NCBI GenBank assembly: GCA_015056905.1
Contig: SVFI01000011.1
Span: 30,160-94,159 of the forward strand
Direction: 5' to 3'
DNA: 64,000 bases
DNA from: Lachnospiraceae bacterium
GTDB taxonomy: Bacteria > Bacillota > Clostridia > Lachnospirales > Lachnospiraceae
Shown here: one piece after another, positions 27,408 through 35,431 of the stretch
Layout: every line of letters starts with the position of its first letter
Numbering within the stretch: position 1 is the stretch's first letter
Position numbers and translations under genes: made by a program
The notes under the pieces: generated by a model
Database searches by the model: none
Told to the model about the DNA's origin: nothing
The model's input: the letters and a program-made list of their open reading frames with translations, nothing else

Positions 27408-27839
27408 TCAGCCTTTCTGTCCATCCTGCTTATGTATGTAACATATAATCCGCTCCGCGGTATTTTCCGGCTTCGTCAAAAGTTGATGCGTCCGATCCGG
27501 TATATAAAACCGCAATTCAAAGAGCAACTGATCCAGCACCGGTTGCGAGGAAACGGTTCTCTGACCGTGTTTCATCTCTGTGACACGATTGTCCCTGAGA
27601 CAAAATATGCTCTGCCATCCTGCAGACATCTCTCTGACAATCTGATGCTCCGTCACCGGTAAAGATTCGGCAAAGATTGCCCCTGCTCCCGGATACGCAA
27701 GCTGTGCCTGCAACACACGCTCATCTGCGCAGGCAACAATACTGTCGGCTGTTGTCACCGCCATGCTGAAGCCGCCAAACATCAATATTAAAGCCAAAAA
27801 GATACTTATTCGATTTTTACGAAAAACATCTCGTCTCAA
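27408..27839 (-). CDS. Secreted or anchored protein of unknown function
   Basis: 143 residues. A basic start and hydrophobic segment (MRRDVFRKNRISIFLALILM, then FGGFSMAVTTADSIVACADE) look like a signal peptide or signal anchor. The rest is soluble with a single cysteine pair (C37 and C79 approximately) and a PDRTHQLLTKPENTAERIIC end. The gene precedes the 39-residue protein and luxS on the same strand. The ribosome site (GAGAGGTGAAT) is fair. I do not recognise a family. Confidence 0.5.
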   Translation of the reverse strand: MRRDVFRKNRISIFLALILMFGGFSMAVTTADSIVACADERVLQAQLAYPGAGAIFAESLPVTEHQIVREMSAGWQSIFCLRDNRVTEMKHGQRTVSSQPVLDQLLFELRFYIPDRTHQLLTKPENTAERIICYIHKQDGQKG

Positions 27840-27906
27840 CCAAATTCACCTCTCAAAACATCGTAACAAATGACCGTATGTTTTGCAATACGCTGTAAAA
27901 AAAGTT

Positions 27907-27936
27907 TTGACACAAAACCCTGTCCGATGCTATAAA
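27907..27936 (+). promoter_or_regulatory. Promoter of the riboswitch-antiporter unit
   Basis: TTGACA at 27907-27912, an 18-base spacer and TATAAA at 27931-27936, just before the riboswitch element. Confidence 0.7.
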
Positions 27937-27942
27937 TATAGT

Positions 27943-28088
27943 AATACAAGGGAGTAGTCAGCAGCAATCATAAGCTGTTGTGTTATTCGTCATCACGCCG
28001 CAAGGCCGGGTAGCACACTTTCAAATCATTTTTGTTTGTGACGAGACTTTTATTGCTTATTTTTAGTGCAATAAAGGTCTCTTTTTTA
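27943..28088 (+). ncRNA. yybP-ykoY-type (Mn2+) riboswitch with terminator platform
   Basis: The aptamer carries the family's hallmarks: AAGGGAGTAG at its 5' side, TCGTCATCACGCC and GGCCGGGTAG in the core, and GACGAGACTTT at its 3' side. AATACAAG (27943-27950) pairs with CTTTTATT (28047-28054) as helix P1, with one mismatch. The 3' strand of P1 is also the 5' arm of a 14-bp terminator (28043-28056 with 28068-28081, then six T). Binding that closes P1 would therefore prevent termination, an ON switch, as known for the Mn2+ class. The ligand is taken from the family. Confidence 0.85.
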
Positions 28089-28122
28089 TTTCCTTTTTGC
28101 ACGGAAACGGAGGAAATATTTT

Positions 28123-29040
28123 ATGATGTATTTGTTACTTATTGTCGGCTTTGTTCTTTTGGTAAAAGGTGCGGACCTTTTCGTGGATGGTTCCTCGTCC
28201 ATTGCAGGAATTTTGAAAGTACCGTCCGTCATTATCGGTCTTACGATTGTTGCCATGGGAACAAGCGCCCCGGAAGCTGCTGTCAGCATTACTGCCGGAT
28301 TATCCGGAAACAGCGACATCTCGCTCGGTAACGTTATCGGTTCCAATCTCTTTAATCAGCTCGGCGTTATCGGTCTCTGCGCCGCCTGCTTTGTTGTCAC
28401 AACCCACAAAGATATTTTAAAGAGAGATCTCTGGGTCAACATCGGTATCACCATCGCACTTCTCGTTTTGATTTTGGACGGAAAACTAAGTCGCACGGAA
28501 GGTCTTATCCTTCTTCTCGGTATGGCGGTTTACCTGTTCTTTGTTATCAAAAATGCGCTGAAAAACAGAACCGAAGGCGAAGATGTTAAACTCATGTCCG
28601 TACCAAAGAGTATTCTGTTTATGCTCATCGGCCTTGCAGCCATCATCGGAGGCGGAAACCTCGTTGTAAACAACGCCAGCCTGATTGCGCAGGCACTCGG
28701 AATGAGTGAAACGCTGGTTGGTCTTACCATCGTTGCCATCGGAACCTCACTTCCCGAACTTGTGACATCCTTTGTTGCCACCCGAAAAGGTGACACCGGA
28801 ATTGCTCTCGGAAATGCTATCGGATCGAACATTTTTAACATTTTGTTCATCCTCGGTATTGCTTCGGTTCTTACACCGATTAATGCAAATACTCAGCTCA
28901 TCATTGACACAGCGATTCTGATTGTCGTATGTATCATGATTCTTGTTTTTGCAAAAACGAGCAACAAGACATCCCGCGTTGAAGGTATTCTGTGTCTTGC
29001 AAGTTACCTGCTTTATACCGCATATATTATTTTCAGATAA
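28123..29040 (+). CDS. CaCA-family calcium(cation)/sodium antiporter, YrbG-like
   Basis: 305 residues, mostly membrane helices, with the two inverted halves typical of Na+/Ca2+ exchangers. The alpha repeats are GLTIVAMGTSAPEAAVSI, then GNVIGSNLFN (about residues 45-85), and GLTIVAIGTSLPELVTSF, then GNAIGSNIFN (about 200-245). GGAGGAAATATTTT precedes the first ATG. The upstream Mn2+-type riboswitch suggests that this copy is induced by metal excess and may export manganese as well as or instead of calcium; that is inference. Confidence 0.92.
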   Translation: MMYLLLIVGFVLLVKGADLFVDGSSSIAGILKVPSVIIGLTIVAMGTSAPEAAVSITAGLSGNSDISLGNVIGSNLFNQLGVIGLCAACFVVTTHKDILKRDLWVNIGITIALLVLILDGKLSRTEGLILLLGMAVYLFFVIKNALKNRTEGEDVKLMSVPKSILFMLIGLAAIIGGGNLVVNNASLIAQALGMSETLVGLTIVAIGTSLPELVTSFVATRKGDTGIALGNAIGSNIFNILFILGIASVLTPINANTQLIIDTAILIVVCIMILVFAKTSNKTSRVEGILCLASYLLYTAYIIFR

Positions 29041-29050
29041 CAATATTGAC

Positions 29051-29104
29051 AGACCACTTCCTTTTTTCTTATCATAAAAAGAAAAAGAAAGTGGTCTTTT
29101 ATTT
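29051..29104 (+). terminator. Terminator between the antiporter and nucleosidase genes
   Basis: AGACCAC (29051-29057) pairs with GTGGTCT (29091-29097), extended inward by T-rich and A-rich strands, and is followed by TTTTATTT. The T-tract runs straight into the ATG of the next gene, which leaves that gene without a clear ribosome site. Confidence 0.75.
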
Positions 29105-29866
29105 ATGGAAATATACAGAGAAAATTTAAAAGAAAAAAGACCTGTTTTGTTGCAGGGAGCCATGGAAAGCGAGGTGTGCCGCCTCATTGCACATTTGGAT
29201 GATGCCCGCGAAGAAGTCCTTTGCGGCTATTCTTTTTATACCGGTTCCTACCGGGGTTATCCGGTCATCGTACAAAAGACATTGCAGGGTATGACAAACG
29301 CGGCAGCGGCGACTATGCTTGCCATCGAACATCACTTACCGTCGCTTATTATCAACCAGGGCATCTGCGGCGGACATTCGCCGGCTCTTCACCGCGGAGA
29401 TATCCTTCTCGGACAGGAGATTATGAATTACTCCAATTTTAAAGTCGGCATAACAGAACACAGCAATCCCCTGCTGGGGTGCGAGGCCATCGGATGTGAA
29501 ACGTTCTCGGGAAAAGTCGCCCTGTTTTACAGTGATTCGGCACTTGTGCGCATTGCGCAATCATGCAACCATCCGGTTGACGGGTCCAACATCCTGACCG
29601 GCAAAATCTCTTCTGCTGACGCCTGGCTCGACCGCAAAGACCTGATTTCCCTCATGCATGAAACCTTTGGCAGTTGCGGCGAAGACATGGAGACTGCCTC
29701 CGTTGCACAAATCTGCCATATGCATGACATTCCACTTTTATCCGTACGGATGCTTTCCAACACCCGCGTCCACGACGAAGAATACGACGAGAGCGTTGCC
29801 GACTGCGTACAACAATTTACCCTGCGCGTTCTGGACAAGATATTGGAGGATGTGATTGCGGGCTGA
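29105..29866 (+). CDS. Pfs/MTAN-like nucleoside phosphorylase-family protein
   Basis: 253 residues of the PNP_UDP_1 superfamily. The order of motifs fits methylthioadenosine/S-adenosylhomocysteine nucleosidase: VLLQGAMESEVCRLI, the GMTNAAAATMLAI phosphate loop analogue, INQGICGGH, and the ribose/base site SCGEDMETASVAQICH with LLSVRMLSNTR. Pfs usually has EMEG and RAISD, so some positions differ and another purine nucleoside substrate is possible. No good ribosome site precedes the ATG, but the GAM motif is too near the start for a later ATG. The stop overlaps the left end of the long inverted repeat. Confidence 0.8.
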   Translation: MEIYRENLKEKRPVLLQGAMESEVCRLIAHLDDAREEVLCGYSFYTGSYRGYPVIVQKTLQGMTNAAAATMLAIEHHLPSLIINQGICGGHSPALHRGDILLGQEIMNYSNFKVGITEHSNPLLGCEAIGCETFSGKVALFYSDSALVRIAQSCNHPVDGSNILTGKISSADAWLDRKDLISLMHETFGSCGEDMETASVAQICHMHDIPLLSVRMLSNTRVHDEEYDESVADCVQQFTLRVLDKILEDVIAG

Positions 29867-30144
29867 TTTCTTGAATAAAATTTCGCTCAAGAATTAAGCA
29901 AGGTATTATGAGGCCAAAACCGTGTGAGCATTTTTAGAAATAGTAAAGCCGGAAATTGTGTTTTATCCGGAAAAACATCACATGTCTGAGGAACAAAAGA
30001 CAACGTCTTTTTGTTCCGAGTTTGATGTTTTTCCGGATGCATTTTACACAATTTCCGGCTTTTAGTATTTCTTAAAATGTGAAGTCGGTCTTGGCCTCAT
30101 AATATTATGCTTAATTTTTTACGAATGGTTTTATTCAAGAAATC
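29865..30144. repeat. 280-bp imperfect inverted repeat (MITE-like or giant hairpin)
   Basis: The two halves are near mirror images around 30004. The outer 16 bases, GATTTCTTGAATAAAA at 29865-29880, recur inverted and exact at 30129-30144. Matching blocks continue inward: ATTAAGCA, TATTATGAGGCCAA, AGCCGGAAATTGTGT, ATCCGGAAAAACATCA and GGAACAAAA-GAC around the centre. The stop codons of the nucleosidase gene (left) and thioredoxin gene (right) lie inside the two ends. No clear target-site duplication is visible. There is no ORF of note inside. It could be a non-autonomous mobile element or a two-way transcription terminator. Confidence 0.85.
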
Positions 30145-30440
30145 ATCGCTTCAATCGCATCCTTACTAATGACTCCCGTAGACTTCTTCACAATCTGTCC
30201 GCCCTTTAAAATCACAAGCGTCGGAACACTCATGATACTAAAGCGCTCCGTCAACTCTGCCTGCTCATCAATATTTACTTTCCCCACCGTCACATCCGGA
30301 TTATCCTCAGCAAACTTCTCGATAATCGGTGTAAACATCCGACACGGGCCACACCATGATGCCCAGAAGTCAAGCACAACCGTCTTTTCATTCTGCATAA
30401 CTTCCTGTTCAAAATTTTCTGCCGTAATCGTTTTTACCAT
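30135..30440 (-). CDS. trxA: Thioredoxin
   Basis: 101 residues from the ATG at 30440 (AGGACGTGACAGAT upstream; an earlier GTG in frame is less likely). The active-site loop VVLDFWASWCGPCRMFTPII at about residue 20 and the cis-proline loop SVPTLVILKGGQI at about 70 are standard. It reduces protein disulfides with electrons from thioredoxin reductase, which is not in the window. The last codons and the stop (MIS, then TGA) fall inside the end of the 280-bp inverted repeat, so the C-terminus may have been reshaped by that element. Confidence 0.93.
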   Translation of the reverse strand: MVKTITAENFEQEVMQNEKTVVLDFWASWCGPCRMFTPIIEKFAEDNPDVTVGKVNIDEQAELTERFSIMSVPTLVILKGGQIVKKSTGVISKDAIEAMIS

Positions 30441-30554
30441 ATCTGTCACGTCCTTTCCCACCTGTCATGGAGTTATCCATGCACAACTTTGTATTGTTAT
30501 ATTGTTACCTGTAGCACACTTTCTTATTCGAAAAGAATGGCAATAAGACCATTC

Positions 30555-31037
30555 TTACAATTTTTCTCTGCAAAAATAGCAGTTATAATCTCTTGCCGAA
30601 CTATATGTCGGTATCAGATTTTCAGCGTTACAATACGAGCAATAAACCATCTTTTTGCCCTTCGGTACCATATCACCGAGTATGTATTTTTCGGCGTAAT
30701 TGTGATGTCCGTAATGCTTTTTATTCTCCATGCGCTGTTTCTGTTTCTCAATCATTTCCTGCCGGTCATCCGCAAGTGCTTTTGCCTCAAGCATCTGCGT
30801 TGTACTCATTTCTTCTTTTTCCCCGGAGCGACTTGGCACCGGTTTGTTCTGTGCTGACCTTCCCGGTATCGGGGTCGGTTGCTGAGGTCTTGCCTGTTGC
30901 GGCCTTGCCTGCTGCGGTCTTGCCTGCTGCGGCCTTGTCTGCTGCGGTCTTTGCACATTTGGCTTAGAAGATGCTTTTTTCTTTTTGGATGATTTTAAAA
31001 TTGCCGAAATAATAATAATAAAAATAATTAATTCCAT
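30555..31037 (-). CDS. Membrane-anchored protein with RPQQA repeats and a zinc ribbon
   Basis: 160 residues. One N-terminal helix (MELIIFIIIISAILKSS) is followed by lysines, a low-complexity stretch of RPQQA/RPQQT units (about residues 30-52) and a helical linker. A C-terminal zinc-ribbon-like pair, YCSYCNAEN and YNCYFCREK, suggests metal binding. The DNA under the repeat is a 15-bp tandem repeat at about 30885-30955, so its length may vary between strains. GGAAATG-type ribosome site. No family recognised. Confidence 0.6.
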   Translation of the reverse strand: MELIIFIIIISAILKSSKKKKASSKPNVQRPQQTRPQQARPQQARPQQARPQQPTPIPGRSAQNKPVPSRSGEKEEMSTTQMLEAKALADDRQEMIEKQKQRMENKKHYGHHNYAEKYILGDMVPKGKKMVYCSYCNAENLIPTYSSARDYNCYFCREKL

Positions 31038-31081
31038 AACATTTCCTTTCTTATTTCCTTACTTACAATAGTTACCTTATG

Positions 31082-32059
31082 CTAACTGCTGAATTTGATA
31101 ATCAGCAGTTCGACCGCCAGGGTATCCGACATTTTTCCGGTCTTAACCCTCTCTTCCGCGGCAACACATTCCTCCATTGCCTTGCGCAGCTCCCCGGTCT
31201 TAAATTTCACAGCCTGTGACATATACTTGGATGCAATAAACGGCGCAAGCGACAGCTTACTTCCGATGGATTTGTTGTCATATCCTTTGCCGCGCAGAAG
31301 TTTCGTCTGATACAACAGATTAAACTGTCTTGCAATCAGAAACAAAATACGCATCGGCGGCTCCTTTAGCGCAATCAAATCATAATATAAATCCAGCGCC
31401 GCCTTCTGCTGTTTGGCCGCCACCTTCTCAATCATTTCAAAAATCCGGTTGTTAATCTGCCGCACGCAGACAGCATCCACATCCGCGGAGGCAATGTCTT
31501 CTTTGTCCATCGTGTAGCAGAACAGTTTTTCAAGTTCACTGGAAATATTGGCCATATCCGTCCCTGTGCGCTCCAAAAACTCGTCGAGTGCCCTCTGGGT
31601 AATTTGCTTGCCTTCTTTCTGAATCATTCCGAGAATCCAGCGTTTGAGTACCTGCTCATCCTGCGCCGCAAACTCCGCAGCGTATCCGTTGTCCTTGCAC
31701 GCCTTATAGAGCCTTCCTCTCTTGTCGACCTGCTCCTCCACAAAGAGAAAGACCGTCGTCTCCGGAACCTCCTTCAGATAGTCGGCGAGTTTGTCCTGCG
31801 CACTTTTAAAAAATCCGCTGTTCTCAACGACAATCACACGGCGCTCCGCCAAGAAGGGCATCGTCTCCGCCAAATCAATCAATTTCTCCGGCACCGTGTT
31901 TTTCCCCTCGAAATAGTGATAATTCATGGTATCCTCAGGATCAATCAGTGCTTTCGTCAGGCGGTCCCTATACTGTTTCCTCAGATAATCCTCTTCACCG
32001 TACAGAAGATACATCTGTTTAAAACGCGATTCTTTTATGTCATTTGCAATTTTTTGCAT
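31082..32059 (-). CDS. holA: DNA polymerase III delta subunit
   Basis: 325 residues. Delta opens the sliding clamp within the clamp-loader complex. The pattern YLLYGEEDYLRKQYRDRL at about residue 17, FLAERRVIVVENSGFF at about 70, and a C-terminal helical domain with ILFLIARQFNLLYQTKLL and VAAEERVKTGKMSDTLAVELLII are typical of HolA. AGCAGGTGTACT precedes the ATG. It is a single gene between the zinc-ribbon gene and the ABC exporter. Confidence 0.93.
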   Translation of the reverse strand: MQKIANDIKESRFKQMYLLYGEEDYLRKQYRDRLTKALIDPEDTMNYHYFEGKNTVPEKLIDLAETMPFLAERRVIVVENSGFFKSAQDKLADYLKEVPETTVFLFVEEQVDKRGRLYKACKDNGYAAEFAAQDEQVLKRWILGMIQKEGKQITQRALDEFLERTGTDMANISSELEKLFCYTMDKEDIASADVDAVCVRQINNRIFEMIEKVAAKQQKAALDLYYDLIALKEPPMRILFLIARQFNLLYQTKLLRGKGYDNKSIGSKLSLAPFIASKYMSQAVKFKTGELRKAMEECVAAEERVKTGKMSDTLAVELLIIKFSS

Positions 32060-32120
32060 AGTACACCTGCTCTTTTATATAGTCTGTTTTATTGTAGCAT
32101 ATTTCAGACTCTTTTTCTAT

Positions 32121-32161
32121 AAAAAAGAGAGGCGGCTGACATATTTTATGTCCCGTCTCTC
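32121..32161 (-). terminator. Terminator of the ABC exporter operon
   Basis: On the minus strand GAGAGACGG pairs with CCGCCTCTC (one mismatch), with an inner GACATA/TATGTC helix, followed by TTTTTT. Confidence 0.75.
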
Positions 32162-32169
32162 CTGTTTTG

Positions 32170-33774
32170 TTATGATATATCCTCGAGTAGCACCCGATTG
32201 TTTTTGCGGTACAATAATACAATCATTCCGGCAAGAAGCAGCGTTTCTGCCATGCACAAAACATTGTAATAATCTCCCGGCAAGAGGAGAATCAGAAGTG
32301 CCAGCAGCAGCGCCACCACTGTTCCGCCGATGCCGCCGAGAAACGACGCAGCACTCTGCTTGACCGCCACCGTCTCATTTTCCCAATCCATCTTCGGAAA
32401 AAGAAGGTTGATACGAAGTCCGAACACACATGAAAAAACAATGAGCAGTGCCGGAAGAAGCAAAATCCAAACGGCTTCAAATATACCGGGGCGAAGCGCA
32501 AGCATCACACAAATTTCCGCCACGACATAAAACGGTGCAATCAAAAGCAGATTGAACAAAAGCTTGGCATCAAAAATCATGCGTGCAGACAAAGGGAGAT
32601 TTTTAGAAATCCACCACTGCTTTCCCTCCATGGAAACAGAGATACATACAACGTTCATCATCGACATCACTGCAGCAATCAGCAGCGGAATCACCCCTTT
32701 GACATTCATATTCACGGAATCAGGGATCTGTGCCGTAAATTGCACAATCATTTGATCCACATCCGTGCAGGCAAGAATCACACCCATCACCGCTCCGAGT
32801 ACCGGACCGATAATCGTATTGGAAACATATGGTCCGGAGGCGAAATAACGTCTCGCTTCGCGGATAAGCAGCGCTTTGCGCACGGAATTTTGTTTCAAAT
32901 GCCCCATTGCGTAATTATGCTTTGCAACTGTCGTATAAAGACTCCGGCAGACGGCATGGAACCTTTGCTTTACAATCCACATCACAGCAGCGGTTACAAG
33001 TACGGAAACAACTGCAAACACTATACATTCCACCACACCGGAAGTTGTCATCGCACGTCCTATCGCCACTGCGGGCGGATAGGCTTTTTCCATCGCACGG
33101 GTTGCTGTTTCGGAAAACTGTTTGAGCATCTCAAGTGAGAAATCATCTTCCACACCCGACAGCCTCATACTCAGAACTAAAACGCCGATGACAAGGAGGA
33201 GTGAAAATCCTGCTTCCGCCATTGCCTTGTGCTTCATGCGTGACGAAGCCGCCGTAATCAGCGTTCCGAGAAATACCGAGAGCGCCAGCGGAAGAAGCGG
33301 AACCGTTGCAATAACGAGGACTGCCAACAGATAAAAGCTAATCGCCGGATGTTCAAACACAGCATACACCGTAAGTCCCGGAGCAAATATGAGAACCGCC
33401 ACAATCAGACTCTCCACGTACATCCGCACAAAGCGGCTTACCACGACCGCTCCGTCCGAAAGCGGCAATGAGGATATCATATCGTAGCCTTTTTGACGGA
33501 AGATAACTCCGCCGATTTTAAACACGTCAAAAAACACAGTAAAGAAACTTGCAATGAAAATGAGATACGCCGGTATCACATCCGCCGCTCCGAGAACCGC
33601 AAGTCCTGCGCAGAGCGCCACGATATACGACAACACCATCGCGAGAATCAGCGCAATGATGACTCCGAAAATCCGTGCTTTTTTCTTAAACTCCGTATCC
33701 TTTGTTTTGCGAATGATGTTGAGCCCGTACAGATTACAGAGTTCCAGCTTTGTAAGAAGCCTAGTCTGCCTCAT
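32170..33774 (-). CDS. ABC exporter permease (large ABC-2-type)
   Basis: 534 residues from the ATG at 33774, chosen because GGAGGTG lies seven bases before it; this overlaps the ATPase gene by 14 bases. About 12 membrane helices in two halves surround a basic cytoplasmic region (HNYAMGHLKQNSVRKALLIR). The opening TKLELCNLYGLNIIRKTKD and FRQKGYDMISSLPLSDGAVV are typical of clostridial ABC-2 permeases without assigned substrate. It pairs with the ATPase encoded just upstream. Confidence 0.85.
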   Translation of the reverse strand: MRQTRLLTKLELCNLYGLNIIRKTKDTEFKKKARIFGVIIALILAMVLSYIVALCAGLAVLGAADVIPAYLIFIASFFTVFFDVFKIGGVIFRQKGYDMISSLPLSDGAVVVSRFVRMYVESLIVAVLIFAPGLTVYAVFEHPAISFYLLAVLVIATVPLLPLALSVFLGTLITAASSRMKHKAMAEAGFSLLLVIGVLVLSMRLSGVEDDFSLEMLKQFSETATRAMEKAYPPAVAIGRAMTTSGVVECIVFAVVSVLVTAAVMWIVKQRFHAVCRSLYTTVAKHNYAMGHLKQNSVRKALLIREARRYFASGPYVSNTIIGPVLGAVMGVILACTDVDQMIVQFTAQIPDSVNMNVKGVIPLLIAAVMSMMNVVCISVSMEGKQWWISKNLPLSARMIFDAKLLFNLLLIAPFYVVAEICVMLALRPGIFEAVWILLLPALLIVFSCVFGLRINLLFPKMDWENETVAVKQSAASFLGGIGGTVVALLLALLILLLPGDYYNVLCMAETLLLAGMIVLLYRKNNRVLLEDIS

Positions 33775-34483
33775 GATCCAACACCTCCATAAACAGAGAC
33801 TCAAGAGAACCCGCATCTTTTACAACCTCACTCATGACACCGCTTGCAATTACAGTTCCCTCTTTGATAATCGCGACTTTATTACAAAGCTTTTCAGCCA
33901 CTTCCAAAACATGCGTCGAGAAAAAGACCGCGCCTCCCTCCGCGCATGTTTCTTTCATAATATTTTTCAGCACAAGCGACGCTTTCGGGTCCAGTCCGAC
34001 AAACGGCTCATCCAAAATCCATAGTTTCGGCTTATGCACCAGTGCCGAAATAAGCGCAAGCTTTTGCTTCATCCCGTGTGAATATCCAGAAATAAGGTCA
34101 CCGAGTGACTCTGTAATCTCGAACATATCCGCATAACTTCGGATACGCTGCTCTCTCTCCTCTTCCGGAACCTCAAAAACGTCCGCCACAAAATTCAGAT
34201 ATTGTATTCCGGTCAGATACTCAAACAAATCAGGATTGTCCGGAATGTACGCAAAACTCCGCTTACACTGCATCATATCTTCTTTTAAATTCATTCCGCC
34301 AATGATGACATCCCCGCTGTCATACCCCTGAATTCCCGTGATGCATTTGAGCGTGGTTGTCTTTCCGGCCCCGTTATGACCGATAAACGCATATATATCG
34401 CCTTTCTCCACATGAATATTGACATCCGTGACCCCTTTGTTACTTCCTTTGTAATGTTTGGTCAAATGACTGATTTTCAGCAT
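33761..34483 (-). CDS. ABC exporter ATP-binding protein
   Basis: 240 residues. Walker A is GHNGAGKTTTLKCITG at about residue 35, the signature motif is ISGYSHGMKQKLALISAL at about 130, and Walker B is KLWILDEPFVGLD at about 155, followed by the H-loop FFSTHVLEVAE. It hydrolyses ATP to drive the neighbouring permease. CGGAGGAAAATATA precedes the ATG. The substrate is unknown; drug, peptide and lantibiotic exporters share this layout. Confidence 0.95.
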   Translation of the reverse strand: MLKISHLTKHYKGSNKGVTDVNIHVEKGDIYAFIGHNGAGKTTTLKCITGIQGYDSGDVIIGGMNLKEDMMQCKRSFAYIPDNPDLFEYLTGIQYLNFVADVFEVPEEEREQRIRSYADMFEITESLGDLISGYSHGMKQKLALISALVHKPKLWILDEPFVGLDPKASLVLKNIMKETCAEGGAVFFSTHVLEVAEKLCNKVAIIKEGTVIASGVMSEVVKDAGSLESLFMEVLDHEAD

Positions 34484-34528
34484 TATATTTTCCTCCGTTT
34501 TTGCCCGCTGCTATCGGGTTCTATGTAC

Positions 34529-34570
34529 ATCATATAACATATTACGCAACGTCACAAGCAACAGGTGACG
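34529..34570 (-). promoter_or_regulatory. ABC exporter promoter overlapped by a CGTCAC inverted repeat
   Basis: On the minus strand TTGTGA (34552-34557), 17 bases and TATGAT (34529-34534). The -35 box sits within CGTCAC-N9-GTGACG (34550-34555 / 34565-34570), a plausible repressor site. Confidence 0.55.
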
Positions 34571-34583
34571 CAGGGGGATTTTT

Positions 34584-35396
34584 TTATTGTTCACAAAACA
34601 AGCTTCTCAGGAGGGTATTTAAATCCCTACTGTTAAGTGCTTTCCTCCCCGTCTCAAAAGTCACATACAAATTCAGCCCCAAGAATATTCCGTTCCTCTC
34701 ATAAGTCGCAAGTTTATAAAGTGTTTTTTCTACGTACTGCGGGTCATCCATCCTTCCAAAATGTTCCAAATACGCCTCTTCTCTCGACGAAACCCGAAGA
34801 ATCGTAAAATCCGGATAGATGACAATATTCCCCTCAAGAGTTATCGGATATTCATATCGATAAGGGATTCCCAATGCATACAATTTATCAGCAATAATTT
34901 TTTCCGACTTTGACCTTACACGCTCCCCTCTTTCTGTAATAATCTCATTCTCGTCATCTAAAAACGGCTTTCCGGTGTATTCAACTTCCATCCATTGTTT
35001 TATATATTCATTATCCGGTATGATCTCCGGTGAAATCAAAAGTCTGCGTTGTCTGTTTGTCTTTTCGTAAGCTTCCGCCAACCCATTCCTCTCATATTTC
35101 TTTAAAAATCGGTTGATTGCTTCAATTCTTGCTTTTGCACATTCTACTATGCGTGTGTCGTAATCCCTCTGCGCAATCGCTTTGGCCAAGTTCATCTCAC
35201 TCTTTTTCAGATATCGCCCGTTTTTTCTTCTTTTTTCCCGTTCTTCTTCGCTCTTGTAATAATATTCTGTCCTTCCCTTCTTATTATTGATTCGTAAATA
35301 CCCTTTCGGCGCCCCCTCCAATCTTTCTTTCGCTCTCTTTACTATTTTTTCCAGTTGATTTACTTCTTCGAGCAATACTGTCTTCATTGTTTTCAT
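34584..35396 (-). CDS. PD-(D/E)XK-like nuclease-family protein A (unknown function)
   Basis: 270 residues. The N-terminal 130 are helical and very basic (KGYLRINNKKGRTEYYY, then KSEEEREKRRKNGRYLKKSE). The C-terminal 120 look like a restriction-endonuclease fold: RSKSEKIIADKLYALGIPY (motif I Glu), IVIYPDFTIL (motif II P-D) and YLEHFGRMDDPQYVEKTLYK, with E-x-H where many families have (D/E)-x-K. It shares this layout and the words SKSE, PDFTI and EHFG-MDD with the gene at 56833-57606. GGAGGAAAAAAGG precedes the ATG. A 53-bp-period array lies directly upstream. DNA binding or cleavage of that array is a hypothesis. Confidence 0.7.
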   Translation of the reverse strand: MKTMKTVLLEEVNQLEKIVKRAKERLEGAPKGYLRINNKKGRTEYYYKSEEEREKRRKNGRYLKKSEMNLAKAIAQRDYDTRIVECAKARIEAINRFLKKYERNGLAEAYEKTNRQRRLLISPEIIPDNEYIKQWMEVEYTGKPFLDDENEIITERGERVRSKSEKIIADKLYALGIPYRYEYPITLEGNIVIYPDFTILRVSSREEAYLEHFGRMDDPQYVEKTLYKLATYERNGIFLGLNLYVTFETGRKALNSRDLNTLLRSLFCEQ

Positions 35397-35431
35397 CCTT
35401 TTTTCCTCCTCAATTGATGTTTTTGGTCTGT

